The notes beneath the pieces were generated by a model. That model did not search any database, was not told where the DNA came from, and worked only from the letters and a program-made list of their open reading frames with translations. From Blastococcus saxobsidens DD2 (lineage in GTDB: Bacteria > Actinomycetota > Actinomycetes > Mycobacteriales > Geodermatophilaceae), in contig NC_016943.1 of the NCBI RefSeq assembly GCF_000284015.1, positions 2,459,541-2,523,540 of the forward strand: a DNA stretch of 64,000 nt, in the 5' to 3' direction. Positions 34,178 through 43,196 of the stretch are shown piece by piece; within the stretch, counting starts at the first letter, position 1; every line of letters begins with the position of its first letter. The position numbers and the translations under genes were made by a program.

Positions 34178-35176
34178 GTGCCACCCCTGCACGACATCGC
34201 GCATCTGGCCCACGTCGAACTGCTGACCGACAAGCCCGAGGAGTGTCTCGACTTCTACGTCCGCTATCTCGGGATGACCGAGAACGGCTCGGCAGGGAAC
34301 TCGGTGTTCCTGCGCGCCTGGGACGACTACGAGAACACCACCATCAAGCTCACCGCGGCTCCGCGGCCCGGGGTGGGCCGGACCAACTTCCGGGCGAGCA
34401 CCCCCGAGGCGCTGCAGCGGCGGGTCGAGGCCATCGAGCAGACCGGGCAGGGCGTGGGCTGGCAGGACGGGGACCCCGGCTACGGGCCGGTCTACGTCTT
34501 CACCGACCCGGACGGCCACGAGATGGGCGTCTACTACGAGACCGAGTGGTACCGGCCCGAGGGCGCGCTCAAGCCGGCGCTGAAGAACCAGGCGCAGGCC
34601 TACCCCGGCCGCGGGGTCAGCGTGCGGCGGATCGACCACATCAACTACCTGGGCGTCACCCCGGTGGAGAACCGCGACTTCTTCGTGGACACCCTGGGCG
34701 CGATGATCACCGAGCAGATCGTGCTGGACGACGGCTCGGTCGCCGGCACCTGGACGACGTTCACGAACAAGGGCTACGACGTCGTCTGGACCAAGGACAA
34801 CACCGGCACCGCGGGCCGGCTGCACCACCTGTCGTTCGCCGTCGACAGCCGGGACGACATCATCCGGGCCGCCGACCTGGCGCTGGAGCACGGTGTCCAC
34901 ATCGAGACCGGACCGCACAAGCACACCATCCAGCAGAGCTTCTTCCTCTACGTCTGGGATCCGGCCGGCAACCGGATCGAGCTGGACAACCCTGCCGCCC
35001 GGCTGGTCTTCGCCCCCGACTGGCAGCCGATCGACTGGTCCGAGGCCGAGCGCGCCAAGGGCCAGGCGTGGGGCCTGAAGACGATCGAGACCTTCCACAC
35101 CCACGGGACGCCGCCGGTGACGCCCACGGGGGTGGACGGCGACGCCCCGGTCGGGTCCGAGGGCCAGGCCTCGTGA
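34178..35176 (+). CDS. VOC-family extradiol dioxygenase (catechol 2,3-dioxygenase-like)
   Basis: 332-residue two-domain type I extradiol protein. Metal ligands in the C-terminal domain are His of RIDHINYLGV (about residue 152), His of GRLHHLSFAVDS (about 216) and Glu of GNRIELDN (about 269). The first domain (8-140) keeps the fold (AHVELLTDKPEECLDFYV). It would cleave a second aromatic diol, unlike the type III LigAB, so the cluster may handle more than one substrate. GTG 34178 has AGGAGA four bases before it. It ends in a GTGA overlap with the dehydrogenase gene. Confidence 0.85.
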   Translation: MPPLHDIAHLAHVELLTDKPEECLDFYVRYLGMTENGSAGNSVFLRAWDDYENTTIKLTAAPRPGVGRTNFRASTPEALQRRVEAIEQTGQGVGWQDGDPGYGPVYVFTDPDGHEMGVYYETEWYRPEGALKPALKNQAQAYPGRGVSVRRIDHINYLGVTPVENRDFFVDTLGAMITEQIVLDDGSVAGTWTTFTNKGYDVVWTKDNTGTAGRLHHLSFAVDSRDDIIRAADLALEHGVHIETGPHKHTIQQSFFLYVWDPAGNRIELDNPAARLVFAPDWQPIDWSEAERAKGQAWGLKTIETFHTHGTPPVTPTGVDGDAPVGSEGQAS

Positions 35177-35997
35177 CGGTCGCCGTCGCCGTCCTGGGGC
35201 TCGGCGAGGCGGGATCGGAGATCGCCCGCGACCTGGTGGCCGCGGGAGCCGACGTCCGGGGGTACGACCCGCTGGGCCTCGCCGTGGACGGCGTACGGCA
35301 GCGGGGCTCCGAGGCCGAGGCGGTCGCCGACGCCGACGTCGTGCTGAGCGTCAACAGCTCCCACGACGCCGTGACGGCACTGGGCAACGCGCTGCCCGCG
35401 TTGCGCCCGGGCACGTTGTGGGCCGACCTCAACACCGCGAGCCCCGGCGTCAAGGTGGCACTGGCGGAGCGCGCCGCACCGCACGACGTCCCGGTGGTCG
35501 ACGTCGCCCTCATGTCGCCGGTGCCGGGCAAGGGCCTGCGTACGCCGATGCTCGTCTCCGGGGACGGGGCGGCCCGCTTCCGCGAGGTGTTCGCCGGCCT
35601 GGGGGCCGACGTCACCGTCCAGGAGGGGCCGGCCGGGACGGCGATCTCCCGCAAGCTGCTGCGCAGCGTCTTCTACAAGGGCCTGGCCGCCGCCGTCGTG
35701 GAGGCGCTGCGCGGGGCCGAGACCGCGGGCTGCGCGGACTGGCTGCGCGGCAACATCGCCGCCGAGCTGGCCGGCTTCGACGAGCGGACCGTCGACCGGC
35801 TCGTGGACGGCACCCACACCCACGCCCGGAGGCGGGCCGACGAGATGACCGCGGCGACCGAGCAGTTGCAGGAGCTGGGGGTGCCCGCTCGCGTGGCCTC
35901 AGCCGCGCGCGATCTCCTGGCCGAGCTGCGCGATGCCGCGGCCGCCGGGCAGGTGGGGACCGCCGCGGTGGCCGCCCGGGGAGCGGAGCACCGGTGA
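35173..35997 (+). CDS. NAD(P)-binding 6PGDH/hydroxyisobutyrate-dehydrogenase-like protein with DUF1932-type C-terminus
   Basis: 274-residue protein. N-terminal Rossmann domain with GLGEAGSEIARDL (about residues 8-20) and DVVLSVNSSHDA. The C-terminal helical domain (about 165-270) has RKLLRSVFYKGLAAAVVEAL and RRADEMTAATEQLQELG, resembling DUF1932. Coupled on both sides by GTGA overlaps (VOC gene before, ligJ after). It could oxidise a hydroxy or semialdehyde intermediate and might replace LigC; no direct evidence of substrate. Confidence 0.78.
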   Translation: MTVAVAVLGLGEAGSEIARDLVAAGADVRGYDPLGLAVDGVRQRGSEAEAVADADVVLSVNSSHDAVTALGNALPALRPGTLWADLNTASPGVKVALAERAAPHDVPVVDVALMSPVPGKGLRTPMLVSGDGAARFREVFAGLGADVTVQEGPAGTAISRKLLRSVFYKGLAAAVVEALRGAETAGCADWLRGNIAAELAGFDERTVDRLVDGTHTHARRRADEMTAATEQLQELGVPARVASAARDLLAELRDAAAAGQVGTAAVAARGAEHR

Positions 35998-37013
35998 TCA
36001 TCGACTGCCACGGGCACTACACCACGGCCCCGGCGGCGCACACCGCCTGGCGGGAGCAGCAGGTCGCGGCGTGGCAGGCCGGGACGACCCCGCCGGCGTA
36101 CCCCTCGATCAGCGACGACGAGATCCGCGAGACGATCGAGGCCGGTCAGTTGCGGCTGATGGACGAGCGGGGCATCGACGTCACCCTCTTCTCACCCCGG
36201 GCCTCGGCGATGGCGCACCACGTCGGCGACGCCGCGGTGAGCCTGGAGTGGGCCCGCCGGTGCAACGACCTGATCGACCGCGTCGCCACGCTGTTCCCCG
36301 ACCGCTTCGTGGGGGTCGCGCAGCTGCCCCAGTCGCCGGGTGCGGACCTCACCGGTTCCATCGCCGAGCTGCGCCGCTGCGTCGAGGAGCTCGGGTTCGT
36401 GGGGTGCAACCTCAACCCCGACCCCAGCGGCGGCCACTGGACCTCACCGGTGCTGACCGACCGGAGCTGGTACCCGTTCTACGAGGCGATGGTCGAGCTG
36501 GACGTGCCGGCGATGGTGCACGTGTCGGCGTCGGCGACCCCGGCGTTCCACGCCACCGGCGCCTACTACATCAACGCCGACACCACCGCGTTCATGCAGC
36601 TGCTGCAGGGCAGCCTCTTCAGCGACCTGCCCGGCCTGCGCCTGGTGGTCCCGCACGGTGGGGGAGCGGTGCCGTACCACTGGGGGCGCTACCGGGGGCT
36701 GGCCGACATGCTGGAGCAGCCGCCGGTGGAGACCACCGTCATGGGCAACGTCTTCTTCGACACCTGCGTCTACCACCAGCCCGGGATCGACCTGCTGCTG
36801 GAGGTCATCGACACCCGGAACATCCTGTTCGGCTCGGAGATGGTGGGCGCGGTGCGGGGGATCGATCCGCGCACCGGCCACCACTTCGACGACACCCGCC
36901 GCTACGTCGAGGCCTCGGCGCTGGACGAGGAGGGGCGCGCGGCGGTCTTCGAGGGCAACGTCCGCCGGGTGTACCCGCGGCTGGGTGCGGCTCTGGCGCG
37001 TGCCGGGCGGTGA
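35994..37013 (+). CDS. ligJ: 4-oxalomesaconate hydratase (LigJ-like amidohydrolase)
   Basis: 339-residue amidohydrolase-fold protein whose start IIDCHGHYTTAPAAHTAW is characteristic of LigJ. Other family segments are RMMDERG-like QLRLMDERGIDVTLFSPRA, GVAQLPQSPGADLTGS, GCNLNPDPSGGHWTSP, MVHVSASA, VVPHGGGAVPYHWGRYRG and LFGSEMVGAVRGIDP. LigJ hydrates the 4-oxalomesaconate form to 4-carboxy-4-hydroxy-2-oxoadipate. GTG 35994 overlaps the preceding stop (GTGA). It completes the LigB-LigU-LigJ-LigK sequence of steps. Confidence 0.9.
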   Translation: MIIDCHGHYTTAPAAHTAWREQQVAAWQAGTTPPAYPSISDDEIRETIEAGQLRLMDERGIDVTLFSPRASAMAHHVGDAAVSLEWARRCNDLIDRVATLFPDRFVGVAQLPQSPGADLTGSIAELRRCVEELGFVGCNLNPDPSGGHWTSPVLTDRSWYPFYEAMVELDVPAMVHVSASATPAFHATGAYYINADTTAFMQLLQGSLFSDLPGLRLVVPHGGGAVPYHWGRYRGLADMLEQPPVETTVMGNVFFDTCVYHQPGIDLLLEVIDTRNILFGSEMVGAVRGIDPRTGHHFDDTRRYVEASALDEEGRAAVFEGNVRRVYPRLGAALARAGR

Positions 37014-37031
37014 CTGGAGCCCCCGGGACGC

Positions 37032-37661
37032 TCAGCTGGTCTCGGGGACCCGCAGGTGCGCGATCGCGACGCCGAACTCGCCGGTGCCGGCCGTCCGGAT
37101 GCCCATGGTGGGCGCGAACTCCTCCCGGAACTCGCGCGCGCCCTCGCTCGCCTGCTCCAGCTGTTCCCGGCTGTCGTAGGAGACCGCGGCCACGCTGAGC
37201 CCGTCGGCGCGGCGGACCAGCACGCTCACGCTGCAGAAGCCGGGCAGGTCGTCCAGCTTCGGCATCAGGGACAGCCGCACGGCGTCCACGGCGCGGTCGA
37301 CCGAGGCCGGCTCGGTGCGCAGCCAGGTGACGCGCGACCACGACCCGTGGTGGGCCTCGTGCACCCGGTGCATCGCGGCGACCTCCCACTCCTCGAGCTC
37401 CGGGCGGCCGCCGAGGATCTCGGCGGTGCGCTCCGCGGAGGCTCGCACGTGCTCCTCGCTCGAGCGCATCGCCGCCTCGTCCCGCCAGGAGGTGGTGACG
37501 ATGCACCGGCCGGTGCCGGGATCGACGAGCATCGACAGGCCGAGGCAGCCGTCCACCCGTTCGAGCGCGGGCATGGCGTGGTCGCGGACGTAGGTGGTCG
37601 CCTCGTCCACCGACCGGGGGTCGCCCTGGATGCTGGTCGATCGGGCATGCAGCTGAGCCAC
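37032..37661 (-). CDS. Tandem ABM-like (dimeric alpha/beta barrel) protein
   Basis: 209-residue protein with two similar ferredoxin-like halves (about 1-100 and 105-205). Each has a RVDGCLGLSMLVD/DLPGFCSVSVLVR strand and a VTTSWRDEAAM/AAVSYDSREQL strand, as in antibiotic-biosynthesis-monooxygenase-like and stress-responsive barrels. GTG 37661 has GGAGG four bases upstream. It is convergent with ligJ. Its role is unknown; such barrels include quinol monooxygenases and small-molecule-binding proteins. Confidence 0.7.
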   Translation of the reverse strand: MAQLHARSTSIQGDPRSVDEATTYVRDHAMPALERVDGCLGLSMLVDPGTGRCIVTTSWRDEAAMRSSEEHVRASAERTAEILGGRPELEEWEVAAMHRVHEAHHGSWSRVTWLRTEPASVDRAVDAVRLSLMPKLDDLPGFCSVSVLVRRADGLSVAAVSYDSREQLEQASEGAREFREEFAPTMGIRTAGTGEFGVAIAHLRVPETS

Positions 37662-37921
37662 TCGTCCTCCGGGTGCCGGCAGGGGCGCCGTCCCGGGCGC
37701 GCCGTTCGGCACAGCGTGCCCGCTCGGTCCGGCGAGCGGAAGAGACCGATCGCCGGCCCGGGCTGCCCCGACAGGGGCGGCGTCCGCCCGGCGCGGCGGT
37801 CGTAGGCTCCGGGCAGGTCCGGTGCCGACCCGCCTCCCGGATCGCGGACGGCGCCGGAGGGGCGCGGTACCGGCGCATCGACACCCGTGCCGCGCACGGC
37901 AACGACGACGAGGAGACGCAC

Positions 37922-39085
37922 GTGTCCGGTCCCACCCACCGCCCGGGAACCGACCAGGCTCCCGCCGATCGCTCCGGGCCACCCTTCCGCGCCGACCACG
38001 TCGGCAGCCTCCTGCGCCCGGAGCGGCTGCTCCGCGCCCGTGCCGACCGCGCGTCGGGCCGCATCGACGACGCGGAGCTCCGCGTCGTCGAGGACGACGC
38101 GATCGCCGACGCCGTCCGCATGCAGCGGGACCTCGGCCTGCGCACCGCGACCGACGGGGAGTTCCGGCGGGCCACCTGGCACATGGACTTCATCTACGCG
38201 ATCTCCGGCATCCGCCGCGTGGAGGGCGAAGGCCGCCCGGTGCACTTCAAGAACGCCGACGGGTCGATCGACTGGGCTCCGGCCGGGCTGCACGTCGACG
38301 GGCCGCTCGCGATCGAGGAGCCCATCTTCGGAGACCACGTCGACTTCCTGCGGAGCGTCGCGTCCCCGGAGCAGACGCCGAAGCTGACGATCCCGTCGCC
38401 GTCGATGGTGCACTACCGCGGCGGGGCGGCGTCCATCGATCCGCAGGTCTACCCCGACGAGGACGCGTTCTGGGCGGCGCTGTCGGCGGCGTACGCGTCC
38501 CAGATCCGCAGCGTCGCCGCGCTCGGCTGCACGTACCTGCAGCTGGACGACACCAGCCTCGCCTACCTCAACGACCCGGCGCAGCGCGCGGAGATCGCCG
38601 CGCAGGGGCGGGACGCCGAGCACCTGCACGAGCGGTACATCCGCCAGGTGAACGCCGCGCTCGCGGGTCGGCCGGAGGGGCTCGCCGTCACCACGCACCT
38701 GTGCCGGGGGAACTTCCGCTCGTCCTGGGTGGCGGAGGGCGGGTACGACTTCGTCGCCGAGTCGCTCTTCGGTGGGCTGGAGGTCGACGGGTTCTTCCTC
38801 GAGTACGACGACGCCCGCTCCGGGGGCTTCGAGCCGCTGCGCTTCGTGCCGCCGGGCAAGCGGGTCGTCCTGGGTCTGGTCACGACCAAGCGCGCCGAGC
38901 TCGAGCGGAAGGACGACCTCAAGCGGCGCATCGACGAGGCGGCGAGGTACGTGCCGCTGGAGCAGCTGTGCCTGTCGCCGCAGTGCGGCTTCTCCTCGAC
39001 GGTCGAGGGGAACGCCCTCACGCTGGACGACCAGCGGGCCAAGCTGGAGCTGGTCGTGGAGACGGCGGCGGAGGTCTGGGGCTGA
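37922..39085 (+). CDS. MetE C-terminal-like cobalamin-independent methyltransferase
   Basis: 387-residue protein of the UROD/MetE-C family. It has FRADHVGSLLRP, DGEFRRATWHMDF, YLQLDDTSLAYL, zinc-ligand region THLCRGNFRSSW (His, Cys), GLVTTKRAELE and the distal Cys in LSPQCGFSS. It lacks the MetE N-terminal half, like YxjG/YxjH proteins. It could move the methyl of 5-methyl-THF to homocysteine or another thiol, giving a second outlet for LigM-derived methyl groups. GTG 37922 follows GAGGAGA by six bases. The acceptor is not certain. Confidence 0.82.
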   Translation: MSGPTHRPGTDQAPADRSGPPFRADHVGSLLRPERLLRARADRASGRIDDAELRVVEDDAIADAVRMQRDLGLRTATDGEFRRATWHMDFIYAISGIRRVEGEGRPVHFKNADGSIDWAPAGLHVDGPLAIEEPIFGDHVDFLRSVASPEQTPKLTIPSPSMVHYRGGAASIDPQVYPDEDAFWAALSAAYASQIRSVAALGCTYLQLDDTSLAYLNDPAQRAEIAAQGRDAEHLHERYIRQVNAALAGRPEGLAVTTHLCRGNFRSSWVAEGGYDFVAESLFGGLEVDGFFLEYDDARSGGFEPLRFVPPGKRVVLGLVTTKRAELERKDDLKRRIDEAARYVPLEQLCLSPQCGFSSTVEGNALTLDDQRAKLELVVETAAEVWG

Positions 39086-39326
39086 CCCGCCGCCGTCGGC
39101 GATCCGTGCCGCGGCTACGTCTATTGTCGCAGCCGACCCGACACCTCCTGCCGTTCAGGGGAGGTCATCTGCGGCATTCGGCGGACGTGATCCACGCCAT
39201 AGGTTGGCAGTGAGTGGCCCGTCCTCGGCGCCCCGGCTCCGGGGCTCGCGTAGCGGCACGGGCCGGAAGGCCCCGACAGCGGCCGGCGCATCGGCCCCGG
39301 GGGAGCGATCCGTGAGAGGAGGCGTG

Positions 39327-40199
39327 ATGACGCGACCCGCCGACGGTCAGCACGGCGTCCTGGTGCTGTCCTGCGAGGACGCACCGGGCATCGTGCACGC
39401 GGTGTCCGGCCTGCTCGTGCAGGAGCGGTGCACGATCCTGGAGAGCCACCAGTTCGACAGCCCCACGACCGGCAGGTTCTACATGCGGGTCGAGTTCTCG
39501 CACGTCGACGGCACGCCGCTGGACTTCCCGGCGCTGCGCCGGGCCTTCGAGGGGACCGCCGAGCGTTTCGGGATGTCCTGGCGGCTGGCCGACGCTGCCG
39601 AGCGGCAGCGCGTGCTGATCATGGTGAGCAAGTACGCGCACTGCCTCAACGACCTGCTGTTCCGCAACTCGATCGGCGAGCTCAACCTCGACGTCGTCGC
39701 GATCGTCTCCAACCACCCCACCCTGGAGCACATCGCCGACTTCTACGGCATCCCCTTCAGGCACATCCCGGTCACCCGTGACACCAAGCCGGAGGCCGAG
39801 GCCGCACTGCTGGACATCGTGCGCGAGCAGCGGGTCGACCTGGTGGTCCTGGCGCGCTACATGCAGATCCTCTCGGACGACCTGTGCCGGGAGCTGGGGG
39901 GCAAGGCCATCAACATCCACCACTCGATGCTGCCCAGCTTCAAGGGCGCCCGTCCGTACCACCAGGCGCACGCCCGGGGGGTCAAGTTCATCGGGGCGAC
40001 GGCGCACTACGTCACCGCCGACCTCGACGAGGGGCCGATCATCGAGCAGGAGATGCTCCGGGTCGGCCACGCGCTGGACCCGGAGGAGCTCGCCGCCCGT
40101 GGCCGGGAGGCCGAGACGCGGGCGCTGGCGCACGCAGTGCGCTGGCACACCGAGAACCGGGTCATCATCTACGGGAACCGGACCGTCGTCTTCGAGTGA
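39327..40199 (+). CDS. purU: 10-formyltetrahydrofolate deformylase (PurU; LigH-like)
   Basis: 290-residue enzyme. N-terminal ACT domain (about 8-85: VLVLSCEDAPGIVHAVSGLL) and C-terminal formyltransferase-like domain (about 95-285) with VVAIVSNHPTLEHIADFYGIPF, VLARYMQILSDDLC, INIHHSMLPSFKGARPYHQA with the catalytic His, and the Asp in ADLDEGPIIEQ. It hydrolyses 10-formyl-THF to formate and THF. ATG 39327 has GAGAGGAGG four bases upstream. With LigM, MetF and FolD it closes the cycle that regenerates free THF, as LigH does in Sphingobium. Confidence 0.92.
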   Translation: MTRPADGQHGVLVLSCEDAPGIVHAVSGLLVQERCTILESHQFDSPTTGRFYMRVEFSHVDGTPLDFPALRRAFEGTAERFGMSWRLADAAERQRVLIMVSKYAHCLNDLLFRNSIGELNLDVVAIVSNHPTLEHIADFYGIPFRHIPVTRDTKPEAEAALLDIVREQRVDLVVLARYMQILSDDLCRELGGKAINIHHSMLPSFKGARPYHQAHARGVKFIGATAHYVTADLDEGPIIEQEMLRVGHALDPEELAARGREAETRALAHAVRWHTENRVIIYGNRTVVFE

Positions 40200-40400
40200 C
40201 CGTGCGCCCGCTCGGGAGCCCGGCTCCGGAGCGGGCGGACGCCCCGGTGGCGCGGCGGGGCTGCCGCGATGATCCGGGCCGGACACCTGTGGCGGCGTCG
40301 GCACCCGGGCGGCGTCGCGCCGTCCCACTTCCGTTATCCCCAACAACCGGTCGATCGTCGGATCGGCGGCACCACCCGCCGTGAGAGGGCGGGTCCGCCG

Positions 40401-40601
40401 TCAGCCGGCGGCGAGGCGGAGGCACTCCGGGCAGGGGTCGGCGGAGCCGGTCCCGCGGGGGCCGTCCCAGCGCCCCTGCACCACCCCGACCGAGGCGCCG
40501 CACAGCGCGGCCCACGGGGCCGGCAGGTCGGCGGTGGTGCGCAGGACGGCGTGCGCCCGCCCCGTCTCCTGGTCGCGGCCCGCGGCGTGGTCGGTCGTCA
40601 T
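40401..40601 (-). CDS. Small hypothetical protein with CxxC motif
   Basis: 66-residue protein starting MTTDHAAGRDQETGRAHAVL and ending DPCPECLRLAAG. The single CPEC pair and an AALCGAS Cys could bind a metal. The ATG at 40601 is preceded by CATGCT six bases upstream, like the leaderless promoters here. Not recognised. Confidence 0.6.
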   Translation of the reverse strand: MTTDHAAGRDQETGRAHAVLRTTADLPAPWAALCGASVGVVQGRWDGPRGTGSADPCPECLRLAAG

Positions 40602-40655
40602 GCCCTCAGCATGCGACGCCGGCGTGCCGCCGCAGCAGGGGGGTAGCGCTGCGGC

Positions 40656-40970
40656 ATGACGACCGCTCCCGGGACCACTCCCAGCGCCGCACGCAAGCCC
40701 ACGAGGTCGTCCGGACTGCTCTACGGGCTGGGCTTCAGCGGCTTCGTCTTCGGCCTCGTGCTGGCCGGGTGGGGGCTGTACGACCTCGTCGAGGGGCTGA
40801 TCGACCACCAGATCCTCGGGGCGCACCACGTACGGGACGACCTCGGTTCCCCGCTGGGCCGGGACCTCGGCTTCCTGGCGCTCGGAGCGGTCCTGCTCGT
40901 GGGCGGGAGGTTCCTCCACCGCCGTGGCGTGCGTCGCCTCGCCTCCACGGCCCGACTCCGCAGGACCTGA
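40656..40970 (+). CDS. Small membrane protein, DUF2243-like
   Basis: 104 residues with two hydrophobic segments (about 20-48 and 72-90). The pattern GLGFSGFVFGLVLAGWGLYDLVEGLIDHQILGAHH... is split by a YDL/DHQIL/HH motif typical of DUF2243. It is about half the usual family length, so possibly one repeat only. A TAGCGC box six bases before ATG 40656 suggests a leaderless mRNA. Integral to the membrane; function unknown. Confidence 0.65.
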   Translation: MTTAPGTTPSAARKPTRSSGLLYGLGFSGFVFGLVLAGWGLYDLVEGLIDHQILGAHHVRDDLGSPLGRDLGFLALGAVLLVGGRFLHRRGVRRLASTARLRRT

Positions 40971-41114
40971 ACGGGGCGCCGGCGAGGCCCGTGGGCCTTG
41001 TCCGGGCACCGACGACACGGCAGGCTGTGATCCACGACACATCCGCCAGCCGGGAGACGCCGTGCACCGCGCACGGGCCGCCGTCCCCGGCGACCAGGCC
41101 CGAGGTGACGCCCC

Positions 41115-43196
41115 ATGGGCAAGGACATCCCCCCGGCTCCCGCTCCGCGCCCGGCCGCGAAGGTGCGCAACGTCGCGCTCGTCGGGCGGGCGGGCGCCGG
41201 GAAGACCACCCTCGCCGAGGCGCTGCTGGCCGCGACGGGGGCGGTGACCCGCGCCGGCCGGGTGGAGGACGGGACCACGTGCCTGGACGGGGAGGAGGTC
41301 GAGGTCCGCCAGCAGCGCTCGGTCTCCCTCGGCGTCGCCACCGTCGAGCACGCCGGCCACCGGCTGACCCTGCTCGACACTCCCGGCTCACCGGACTTCG
41401 TGGGGGAACTGCGGGCCGGGCTCCGGGCCGCGGACTCGGCGCTCTTCGTGGTCTCCGCGGTGGCCGGGGTGGATGCCGCGACCGTGCAGCTGTGGGAGGA
41501 GTGCGCCGCGGTCGGGATGCCGCGCGCCGTCGTCCTCAGCCAGATCGACCGGCCGCGCGCCGACGTCGACGAGGCCGTCCGGCTCTGCCAACTGATGCTG
41601 GGGGAGGGGGTCTACCCCCTGCACCTGATCGAACGCGGCCCCGACGGGGCGGCCCGGGGGCTGGTGTCGCTGCTGGAGCCGGACGTCGACTCCGTGCCCG
41701 TCGGGGACCAGGACGCCGACCGGCTCCGCGGCGAGCTGATCGAGGGGATCATCGGCGACAGCGAGGACGAGACGCTGATGGAGCGCTACCTCGCCGGCGA
41801 GGAGCTGGCGGTCGACGACCTCGTGGCCGACCTGGAGACCGCCGTCGCCCGGGGGCACTTCCACCCGGTCCTCTGCGCCTCACCGGTGACCGACGTCGGC
41901 GTCCGCGAGCTGCTCGACCTCCTCGTCTCCGCGTTCCCCTGCCCCACCGAGCACGGCTGCCCACCGGTCACGCACCTCGACGGATCGGCGGCGCCACCGC
42001 TGGCCTGCGACCCCGACGGCCCGCTGGTCGCCGAGATCGTCAAGACGACCACCGATCCCTACGTCGGCCGGGTCTCCCTGGTCCGCGTCTTCTCCGGCAC
42101 GCTGCAGCCCGACGCCGCCGTGCACGTCTCCGGTCACGGGATGGCCGAGCGGGGCCACCCCGACCACGATGCCGACGAGCGGATCGGCGTCCTGTCCGCA
42201 CCGCTGGGCGCCGCGCTGCGCCCGGTGGCGGCCTGCCCGGCGGGCGACATCTGCGCGGTGAGCCGGCTGACCACGGCGGAGACCGGGGACACCCTGAGCA
42301 GCCCCGACGAGCCGCGGCTGGTCCCGCCGTGGCAGCTGCCCGTGCCGCAGCTCCCGGTCGCGGTGGAGGCGGCCTCGCGGGCCGACGAGGACCGCCTGGC
42401 CACCGCGCTGGCCCGGCTGGCCGCCGAGGACCCCACGGTCCGGCTGGAACGGCGGGCCGACACCGGTCAGCTGCTCCTGTGGTGCGTCGGCGACGCGCAT
42501 GCCGAGGTCCTCCTCGAGCGGCTGAGCGCCCGGCACGGCGTCACCGTCGCCACCGTGCCGGTGCGGGTGCCGCTGGTGGAGACGCTGTGCGGCCCGGCCC
42601 GCGTGACCGGCCGGCACGTCAAGCAGTCCGGCGGCCACGGGCAGTACGCCGTGGTCGTGGTCGAGGGAGAGCCCGGACCGCCCGGCTCGGGGATCGTGTT
42701 CCAGCAGCAGATCGTCGGCGGGACGGTGCCCACCCAGTTCCACGGCAGCGTGGAGAAGGGCGTCCGGGCCCAGGCCGAGCGCGGGGTGAACGGCGACCGG
42801 CCGCTGGTGGACATCCGGGTCACCCTGGTCGACGGCAAGGCGCACTCGGTGGACTCCTCCGACGCCGCGTTCCAGGCGGCGGGGGCGCTGGCGCTGCGGG
42901 AACTGGTGGCCGCGGTCGGGACCCGGGTGCTGGAGCCGTGGTGCCAGATCGAGGTGCAGGTGCCCAGCGAGTACGTGGGCGCCGTCATGAGCGACCTGTC
43001 CTCCAGGCGCGCCCGGGTGACCGGCTCGGAGGCCCAGGACGGCCGGGACCGCACCACGGTGCGTGCGGAGGTGCCGGAGGTCGAGCTGCTGGGCTACCCC
43101 GGCGTCCTCCGCTCGGTCACGCACGGGACGGCCAGCTTCGACCGCCGTCCGCTGGGCTACGAACCCGCTCCGGCCGGGATGGCGGTGCCCGCCTGA
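41115..43196 (+). CDS. Elongation factor G-like GTPase (EF-G2)
   Basis: 693-residue translational-GTPase-family protein with all EF-G domains. P-loop GRAGAGKTTL near residue 24, G3 DTPGSPDF, G4 SQID in place of the usual NKID/NKMD, then domain II, a divergent domain IV (GGHGQYAVVVVEGEP, HGSVEKGVRAQAERG) and domain V (SEYVGAVMSDLSSRRARVTG). Actinobacteria carry such an EF-G2 beside canonical fusA; its role in translation is not settled. ATG 41115 follows GAGGTGA. The altered G4 Asn suggests changed guanine affinity. Confidence 0.88.
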   Translation: MGKDIPPAPAPRPAAKVRNVALVGRAGAGKTTLAEALLAATGAVTRAGRVEDGTTCLDGEEVEVRQQRSVSLGVATVEHAGHRLTLLDTPGSPDFVGELRAGLRAADSALFVVSAVAGVDAATVQLWEECAAVGMPRAVVLSQIDRPRADVDEAVRLCQLMLGEGVYPLHLIERGPDGAARGLVSLLEPDVDSVPVGDQDADRLRGELIEGIIGDSEDETLMERYLAGEELAVDDLVADLETAVARGHFHPVLCASPVTDVGVRELLDLLVSAFPCPTEHGCPPVTHLDGSAAPPLACDPDGPLVAEIVKTTTDPYVGRVSLVRVFSGTLQPDAAVHVSGHGMAERGHPDHDADERIGVLSAPLGAALRPVAACPAGDICAVSRLTTAETGDTLSSPDEPRLVPPWQLPVPQLPVAVEAASRADEDRLATALARLAAEDPTVRLERRADTGQLLLWCVGDAHAEVLLERLSARHGVTVATVPVRVPLVETLCGPARVTGRHVKQSGGHGQYAVVVVEGEPGPPGSGIVFQQQIVGGTVPTQFHGSVEKGVRAQAERGVNGDRPLVDIRVTLVDGKAHSVDSSDAAFQAAGALALRELVAAVGTRVLEPWCQIEVQVPSEYVGAVMSDLSSRRARVTGSEAQDGRDRTTVRAEVPEVELLGYPGVLRSVTHGTASFDRRPLGYEPAPAGMAVPA

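Noticed and set aside
33037-35997. A 986-codon open frame across the LigU-like, VOC and dehydrogenase genes
   Set aside because: Only its last 274 codons (from 35173) are protein-like, the real dehydrogenase gene. The rest is the shadow of two genes with full motifs in another frame.
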